From the NCBI GenBank assembly GCA_900542375.1, contig UQNI01000035.1, forward strand, positions 1 through 21,025: 21,025 nucleotides of DNA. The letters are read 5' to 3'. This DNA is from an uncultured Oscillospiraceae bacterium (GTDB taxonomy: Bacteria; Bacillota; Clostridia; Oscillospirales; Acutalibacteraceae). The position numbers and the translations under genes are program-made. A model generated the notes under the pieces. That model made no database searches, was not told the DNA's origin, and was given only the letters and a program-made list of their open reading frames with translations. Shown one piece after another: positions 16,482-21,025 of this stretch (position 1 is the stretch's first letter; every line of letters starts with the position of its first letter).

Positions 16482-17945
16482 ATGAATTCTGTACTTAATT
16501 TTGACGCTGACGATTTTAAGCCCCACGAGGAATGCGGTGTTTTTGGTGTATATTCTTTTGACGGCGCGTTGTCACCCGCTTATGCCTGTTACAACGGCTT
16601 GTTAGCTTTACAACACCGTGGGCAGGAAAGCTGCGGTATTGCGGTAAGTGACCGCGGTGTTATTTCCTACTCTAAAGATTTAGGTCTTGTGAATGAAGTG
16701 TTTAACGACAAAATTATTACAGATTTGGTCGGAGAAATTGCTATTTCTCATGTTCGTTACTCTACTGCAAAGCAAAAATCAAGAGAAAATGCACAACCAA
16801 TTGTAATGCGATATGCGAAAGGTAATTTTGCAATTGCATTTAACGGCAGTTTAACCAACTCCTTTGAATTAAGAGAAGAATTAAGTCATAGAGGTGCCAT
16901 CTTCCAAACTTCCAATGATGCTGAAGTAATTGCATATTTGATTGCGCAAGAACGTGTAAAAGCGCCATCCATTGAAGAAGCGGTCATTCGTGCAATGCCT
17001 CAATTAAGAGGATGCTATAGCTTGTTGGTAATGAGTGCACAGAAATTAATTGCGCTGCGTGATCCTCATGGATTCCGTCCGCTGGCTCTGGGCAGGGTAG
17101 ATGACACTTATGTTTTTGCGTCCGAAACTTGTGCGCTTGACAGCTGCAATGCTGAATTTGTAAAAGATATTAATCCCGGTGAAATGGTTGTGGTTGACCC
17201 TCAGGGAATTCGTTATATTGATGCAAAAACCGATTTAAACAAATCCTTATGTATTTTTGAATATATCTACTTTGCAAGAACCGACAGTGTGATTGATGGA
17301 GTAAGTGTATATGAAGCCAGAAAAGAATCCGGCAGATTGCTTGCAAAACAGCATCCTGTAGATGCGGACATTGTAATCGGCGTTCCTGAATCCGGAATTG
17401 ATGCTGCAATCGGTTATAGTGAAGAATCCGGCATTCCTTACGAAAAAGGAATTGTAAAAAACAATTACATCGGCAGAACATTTATCAAACCGACGCAATC
17501 GGAACGTGAGAAAAGTGTCCGCATTAAATTAAATGCGTTATCTTCCGCAGTAGCAGGAAAACGTGTTGTTATGCTGGACGATTCCATTGTTCGCGGAACA
17601 ACCAGCGCACGTATTGTAAGCATGCTCAAAGAAGCCGGTGCAAAAGAGGTGCATTTGCGTATCAGTTCTCCGGAATTTTTATGGCCTTGTTATTATGGCA
17701 CCGATATCCCAAATAAAGACGTGTTGATTGCCTGCAAACATACTGTGGAAGAAATCAGAGACTTGGTAGGCGCCGATTCACTGGGATTTTTAAGTTTAGA
17801 AAGTTTGCCTGAAATTGTAAAGGGAAAATGCGGAGGATATTGTGATGCATGTTTCTCCGGTAATTATCCCACACAAATTTCTGAAAGACTTCGTCAAGGT
17901 AAACCCGACATTTACAGCACTCCTATTAAACGTTTGGAAATTTAA
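16482..17945 (+). CDS. purF: Amidophosphoribosyltransferase (Bacillus-type Fe-S PurF)
   Basis: PurF makes phosphoribosylamine from PRPP and glutamine, the committed step of purine synthesis. Seen: 487 residues. The class II glutamine amidotransferase nucleophile is C18 (EECGVFG), so a 17-residue propeptide must be removed, as in the Bacillus enzyme. LQHRGQESCG is at 43-52. The PRPP loop VVMLDDSIVRGTT is at 362-374. Cysteines C257, C403, C454 and C457 (the last two as CDAC) fit the four 4Fe-4S ligands of B. subtilis PurF, so oxygen sensitivity is expected. The start is the only reasonable ATG. Its AGGAG at 16463-16467 is 14 nt away, which is unusually long and may lower translation or require leader folding. 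purB follows after 42 nt. Confidence 0.96.
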   Translation: MNSVLNFDADDFKPHEECGVFGVYSFDGALSPAYACYNGLLALQHRGQESCGIAVSDRGVISYSKDLGLVNEVFNDKIITDLVGEIAISHVRYSTAKQKSRENAQPIVMRYAKGNFAIAFNGSLTNSFELREELSHRGAIFQTSNDAEVIAYLIAQERVKAPSIEEAVIRAMPQLRGCYSLLVMSAQKLIALRDPHGFRPLALGRVDDTYVFASETCALDSCNAEFVKDINPGEMVVVDPQGIRYIDAKTDLNKSLCIFEYIYFARTDSVIDGVSVYEARKESGRLLAKQHPVDADIVIGVPESGIDAAIGYSEESGIPYEKGIVKNNYIGRTFIKPTQSEREKSVRIKLNALSSAVAGKRVVMLDDSIVRGTTSARIVSMLKEAGAKEVHLRISSPEFLWPCYYGTDIPNKDVLIACKHTVEEIRDLVGADSLGFLSLESLPEIVKGKCGGYCDACFSGNYPTQISERLRQGKPDIYSTPIKRLEI

Positions 17946-17987
17946 CGGTTGACTTTATTACACATACCGAAAGGAATGTTATCAAGT

Positions 17988-19418
17988 TTGAAAAACTCAT
18001 ATGTATCTCCGCTTTCAACGCGTTATGCAAGCAGTGAGATGAAATATTTATTTTCTCCGGACAAAAAATTTACAACATGGAGAAAACTGTGGATTGCCCT
18101 TGCTGAATCTGAAATGGAACTTGGCTTGCCCATTACCAAAGAACAGATTGATGAAATGAAGCAATATGCAGATAAAATTAATTATGAAGTGGCAGAAGCG
18201 CAAGAAAAAAAAGTACGTCATGATGTAATGTCCCATGTATTTGCATTTGGAGAACAGTGCCCAAATGCAAGACCTATTATTCATTTGGGAGCTACCTCTT
18301 GTTATGTTGGCGATAATACCGATATTATTATTATGACAGAAGCATTGCAGTTGGTAGAAAAGAGATTGGCTGCTACCATTGCTGCGCTGTCTCAATTTGC
18401 CCTGAACTATAAAGATTTACCTACATTGGGATATACTCATTTTCAGGCAGCACAAACCACAACGGTTGGGAAACGTGCTACTTTATGGATACAAGATTTG
18501 TTAATGGATTTGGAAGATGTCCAATATCAATTAAGCAAAGCCAAATTACTCGGTTCTAAAGGAACAACAGGTACGCAAGCAAGTTTTCTGGAATTGTTTG
18601 ATGGTGACCACGAAAAATGCAAAGCGCTTGACCATAAAATTGCCGAAAAAATGGGATTTGCTTCTTGTTTTGCGGTTTCCGGACAAACGTATACCAGAAA
18701 ACTAGACAGTCAGATGTTAGCAGTGTTAAGCGGTATTGCTCAAAGTGCATCTAAATTTGCTGCGGATATTCGTTTATTGCAGCATTTGAAAGAAATAGAA
18801 GAACCGTTTGAAAAACATCAAATTGGTTCTTCCGCTATGGCGTATAAGAGAAATCCAATGCGCACAGAGCGTATGACCGCATTGGCACGCTATGTCATGG
18901 TAGACAGTTTAAACCCTGCCATTACTACTGCGACACAATGGTTTGAACGCACTTTGGACGATTCTGCCAATAAACGAATTGCCATTCCGGAAGCATTCTT
19001 GGCAATTGATGCAATACTAAGCTTATATGAAAACGTAGCAAACGGTATGGTAGTTTATCCCAAAGTGATAGAAAAGCATCTTATGGATGAATTGCCGTTC
19101 ATGGCAACCGAAAACATTATGATGGATGCTGTAAAACGCGGAGGAGACAGACAGGAATTACACGAAAAAATCCGTGTTCACTCTATGGAAGCCGGAAAAG
19201 TGGTAAAAGAGCAAGGCGGGAAAAATGATTTAATGGAACGCATTGCAAACGACAGCAGTTTTGGTGTAACTTTGGAACAATTACAGGAAATTCTTCGTCC
19301 TGAAAATTATGTTGGCAGAGCGCCGGAACAAACAGTTGAGTTTATCAATGAATATGTAAAACCTGCTTTAGAAGCATATCATTTCGATGAAATTCAACAT
19401 TCGGAAATTAGTTTGTAA
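17988..19418 (+). CDS. purB: Adenylosuccinate lyase
   Basis: PurB cleaves SAICAR to AICAR and adenylosuccinate to AMP, two fumarate-releasing steps of purine synthesis. Seen: 476 residues with the superfamily signature GSSAMAYKRNPMR at 280-292. It also has RHDVMSH (78-84), GATSCYVGDNTD (101-112) and THFQAAQTTTVGKR (150-163), whose H151 is a catalytic base/acid candidate. Length and sequence fit the longer clade shared with eukaryotic and many clostridial enzymes. The start is uncertain. TTG 17988 gives MKNSYVSPLSTRYAS, which looks like family N-termini, with AAAGGA at 17970-17975 twelve bases away. ATG 17976 sits directly on that site, and TTG 17949 would add 13 residues. It is co-oriented with purF with no promoter or terminator between them. 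Confidence 0.95.
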   Translation: MKNSYVSPLSTRYASSEMKYLFSPDKKFTTWRKLWIALAESEMELGLPITKEQIDEMKQYADKINYEVAEAQEKKVRHDVMSHVFAFGEQCPNARPIIHLGATSCYVGDNTDIIIMTEALQLVEKRLAATIAALSQFALNYKDLPTLGYTHFQAAQTTTVGKRATLWIQDLLMDLEDVQYQLSKAKLLGSKGTTGTQASFLELFDGDHEKCKALDHKIAEKMGFASCFAVSGQTYTRKLDSQMLAVLSGIAQSASKFAADIRLLQHLKEIEEPFEKHQIGSSAMAYKRNPMRTERMTALARYVMVDSLNPAITTATQWFERTLDDSANKRIAIPEAFLAIDAILSLYENVANGMVVYPKVIEKHLMDELPFMATENIMMDAVKRGGDRQELHEKIRVHSMEAGKVVKEQGGKNDLMERIANDSSFGVTLEQLQEILRPENYVGRAPEQTVEFINEYVKPALEAYHFDEIQHSEISL

Positions 19419-19438
19419 TTGAAATCAATACAGGAAAA

Positions 19439-19467
19439 TTGCCAACGAATGTTTCTTATGGTATAAT
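19439..19467 (+). promoter_or_regulatory. Predicted purA promoter
   Basis: -35 TTGCCA (19439-19444) and consensus -10 TATAAT (19462-19467) are separated by 17 nt, starting 20 nt after the purB stop. It implies that purA is transcribed independently of purF-purB, with a leader of about 75 nt. Confidence 0.8.
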
Positions 19468-19477
19468 TAAAAATTGA

Positions 19478-19538
19478 ATTGATTCTGAAATATCGCCGCG
19501 TAGAATCAATCTTATTTGCTGAGGCGGCACAGCGGAGG
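19478..19538 (+). promoter_or_regulatory. purA leader with inverted repeat and alternative pairing to the ribosome binding site region
   Basis: A perfect 9-bp inverted repeat ATTGATTCT (19478-19486) and AGAATCAAT (19502-19510) encloses a 15-nt loop. GCCGC in that loop (19495-19499) can pair with GCGGC at 19524-19528, and CCGC with GCGG at 19532-19535, which abuts GGAGG at 19534-19538. This is consistent with a small translational switch or simply a stabilising hairpin; the function is inferred only. Confidence 0.4.
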
Positions 19539-19550
19539 GTGAATATCCTT

Positions 19551-20828
19551 ATGATTAAAGCTATTGTTGGTGCTAATTGGGGAGACGAAGGTAAAGGTAA
19601 AATTACTGACGTCATTGCTGCCCAATCTGACATTGTCATTCGCTTTCAAGGCGGCAGTAACGCCGGACACACAATTATCAATAACTACGGAAAATTTGCA
19701 TTGCATCAATTGCCATCTGGTATTTTTTATGACCATACTACCAGTATTATTGGCAATGGCGTTGCACTTAGTGTAGAAAATTTTATAAAAGAACTTTCTT
19801 CTTTAGAAGAACGAAATGTGCCAAAACCGAATATACTAATATCAGACCGTGCTCAAATTGTTATGCCGTATCATATTGAACTGGATACATTGGAAGAGGC
19901 TCGTTTATCTGAAAATTCATTTGGTTCTACAAAATCCGGTATTGCGCCGTTTTATTCTGATAAGTATGCAAAAATCGGCTTTCAAATCAGCGAACTTTAT
20001 GATGACGAAACTGAACTGAAGAAAAAAATAGAACGCGTGCTGGCTGTAAAAAATACATTGTACGAACATTTGTATCATCAGCCTCCTTTGAAAGTAGACG
20101 ATGTATTCAACAAACTCATGGAATATAAGGAATTGATTGCTCCTTATGTTACCGATACGTTTGAATATTTGTATGAAGCAGTAAAAGAGGGTAAAAATAT
20201 TTTGTTGGAAGGCCAATTGGGTGCTTTGAAAGACCCTGATTTTGGTATTTATCCAATGGTAACATCTTCTTCTACTTTAGCTGGTTACGGTGCGGTAGGT
20301 GCCGGATTGCCTCCATATGAAATTAAAGAGATTATTGCTGTGGTTAAGGCCTATTCCAGTGCTGTTGGTGCAGGTGAATTTGTCAGTGAAATCTTTGGCG
20401 AAGAAGCAGATGAACTGCGTCGCAGAGGCGGTGACGGCGGAGAATTTGGTGCAACTACAGGTCGTCCCAGAAGAATGGGATGGTTGGATTTGGTTGCTTC
20501 ACGTTATGGCTGTCGTGTACAAGGTGCTACCACAGTTGCATTTGCAGTATTGGATGTGTTGGGTTATTTGGATGAAATTCCTGTTTGCGTTGCGTATGAG
20601 TTGGACGGAAAACGTATTGACTATTTCCCGTCCACAGCGCAGTTAAAACGTTGCAAGCCTATTTTAGAAACACTTCCGGGATGGAAATGCGACATTCGTG
20701 GTATTAAAAAATATGAAGACCTCCCTGAAAACTGCAGAAAGTATATTGAGTTTGCAGAAAAAGAAATTGGCGTACCTTTCGGCATGATTTCGAACGGTCC
20801 TTCTCGTGATGATATTATTTATAGATAA
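19551..20828 (+). CDS. purA: Adenylosuccinate synthetase, divergent clostridial-type
   Basis: PurA joins IMP and aspartate with GTP to give adenylosuccinate, the first AMP-specific step. Seen: 425 residues. The GTP/IMP site GANWGDEGKGK is at 7-17 with catalytic D12, NAGHT at 38-42 has catalytic H40, and TTGRPRR is at 302-308. The middle differs from the E. coli-type protein. EGQLGALKDPDFGIYP (220-235) replaces the usual EGAQGTLLDIDHGTYP, and SSSTLAGYGAVGAG (239-252) replaces SSNTTAG. Retention of D12 argues against the phage 2-aminoadenine enzyme PurZ. The start is ATG 19551 with GGAGG at 19534-19538, 12 nt away; the frame is open for 24 codons upstream but those overlap the promoter leader hairpin and are not family-like. 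It has its own promoter. Confidence 0.95.
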   Translation: MIKAIVGANWGDEGKGKITDVIAAQSDIVIRFQGGSNAGHTIINNYGKFALHQLPSGIFYDHTTSIIGNGVALSVENFIKELSSLEERNVPKPNILISDRAQIVMPYHIELDTLEEARLSENSFGSTKSGIAPFYSDKYAKIGFQISELYDDETELKKKIERVLAVKNTLYEHLYHQPPLKVDDVFNKLMEYKELIAPYVTDTFEYLYEAVKEGKNILLEGQLGALKDPDFGIYPMVTSSSTLAGYGAVGAGLPPYEIKEIIAVVKAYSSAVGAGEFVSEIFGEEADELRRRGGDGGEFGATTGRPRRMGWLDLVASRYGCRVQGATTVAFAVLDVLGYLDEIPVCVAYELDGKRIDYFPSTAQLKRCKPILETLPGWKCDIRGIKKYEDLPENCRKYIEFAEKEIGVPFGMISNGPSRDDIIYR

Positions 20829-20835
20829 TTTATTC

Positions 20836-20890
20836 ATACACAACATTTCCAGTAGTAATGTTGTGTATCTCTCTATTATGCACTACTGGA
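20836..20890 (+). promoter_or_regulatory. Hairpin with loop complementary to the glmS 5' region (possible pseudoknot)
   Basis: ATACACAACATT (20836-20847) pairs perfectly with AATGTTGTGTAT (20857-20868) as 12 bp. The whole 9-nt loop TCCAGTAGT (20848-20856) is exactly complementary to ACTACTGGA at 20882-20890, five bases before the glmS ribosome binding site GGTGG (20896-20900). It could form an H-type pseudoknot or an alternative hairpin. After the first stem comes only TCTCTC, so it is a poor intrinsic terminator for purA. Confidence 0.6.
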
Positions 20891-20906
20891 GAAATGGTGG
20901 TTTACA

Positions 20907-21025
20907 ATGTGTGGAATAGTTGGTTATATAGGTGACGATAAAGCTACACCTATTCTGCTCAATGGCCTGGAAAAATTAGAATATCGCGGCTATGATTCTG
21001 CGGGCGTTGCAGTTTACCAAAATCA
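20907..21025 (+). CDS. glmS: Glutamine-fructose-6-phosphate aminotransferase (GlmS), 3' end cut by window
   Basis: GlmS makes glucosamine 6-phosphate from fructose 6-phosphate and glutamine, the entry to peptidoglycan and other amino-sugar polymers. Only the first 39 residues of about 600 are visible. MCGIVGYIGDD places the class II amidotransferase nucleophile at C2, and LEYRGYDSAGVAV (24-36) is the diagnostic substrate-binding block of GlmS. PurF and asparagine synthetase differ at that block. The start ATG 20907 has GGTGG at 20896-20900 with a 6-nt spacer. No glmS ribozyme precedes it: only 78 nt separate it from purA and the conserved ribozyme core is absent. No clear promoter is seen in the gap, so it may be read from purA or from a promoter inside that gene. 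Confidence 0.93.
   Translation, partial: MCGIVGYIGDDKATPILLNGLEKLEYRGYDSAGVAVYQN

Noticed and set aside
19551..20828. PurZ (phage 2-aminoadenylosuccinate synthetase) because of the divergent sequence
   Set aside because: The catalytic aspartate D12 is present, the gene sits beside purF and purB with no phage genes nearby, and the length is normal for PurA.
20829..20906. glmS ribozyme upstream of glmS
   Set aside because: The gap is 78 nt, about half the ribozyme's size, and I cannot find its conserved core segments.
1..21025. Mobile elements, CRISPR arrays, tRNA or rRNA genes
   Set aside because: I looked for transposase-like proteins, terminal inverted repeats, regularly spaced repeats and cloverleaf sequences in the gaps and found none.

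Overview
The window reads as chromosomal core genome of a low-to-moderate-GC Firmicute, most likely a member of Clostridia (an Oscillospirales/Ruminococcaceae-like anaerobe is my guess). The reasons are AGGAGG-type ribosome binding sites, a tyrosyl T-box leader, a PurF with the Bacillus-type propeptide and Fe-S cysteines, a glutamate dehydrogenase matching the Clostridium symbiosum enzyme residue for residue at its catalytic positions, and the gene order folD-dxs-tlyA-nadK-argR-recN. I see no phage, transposon, CRISPR array, tRNA, rRNA or other sign of horizontal transfer, and no broken genes. I did not find a convincing new multi-gene system. The most unusual signals are in RNA leaders.

Layout. 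(1) Positions 1-10223, + strand: a tightly packed operon of yfmF (5' end outside the window), yfmH, lgt, folD, dxs, tlyA, nadK, argR and recN. Most junctions overlap by 1-23 nt (TAATG, GTGA), which implies translational coupling. It combines an M16 peptidase-like pair, lipoprotein lipidation, one-carbon folate metabolism, isoprenoid precursor supply, rRNA methylation, NADP supply, arginine regulation and DNA repair. (2) 10246-14597, + strand: a consensus sigma-A promoter drives a tyrosine-specific T-box leader and tyrS. A YfhO-family polytopic membrane protein follows and ends at a strong terminator. (3) 14615-16091, - strand: gdhA, with its own terminator and promoter, convergent with the previous unit. 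(4) 16285-20828, + strand: a purine module of purF (with a structured leader of about 160 nt), purB, and purA (with its own promoter and leader). (5) 20829-21025: a hairpin whose loop is complementary to the region just ahead of glmS, then the first 39 codons of glmS, cut by the window end.

The last three units share a nitrogen theme. GdhA interconverts glutamate and 2-oxoglutarate, PurF and GlmS are glutamine amidotransferases, and PurA consumes aspartate. Relative to the usual Firmicute order, nusB, xseA, xseB and ispA are missing around folD-dxs, and spoIVB-spo0A is missing after recN.
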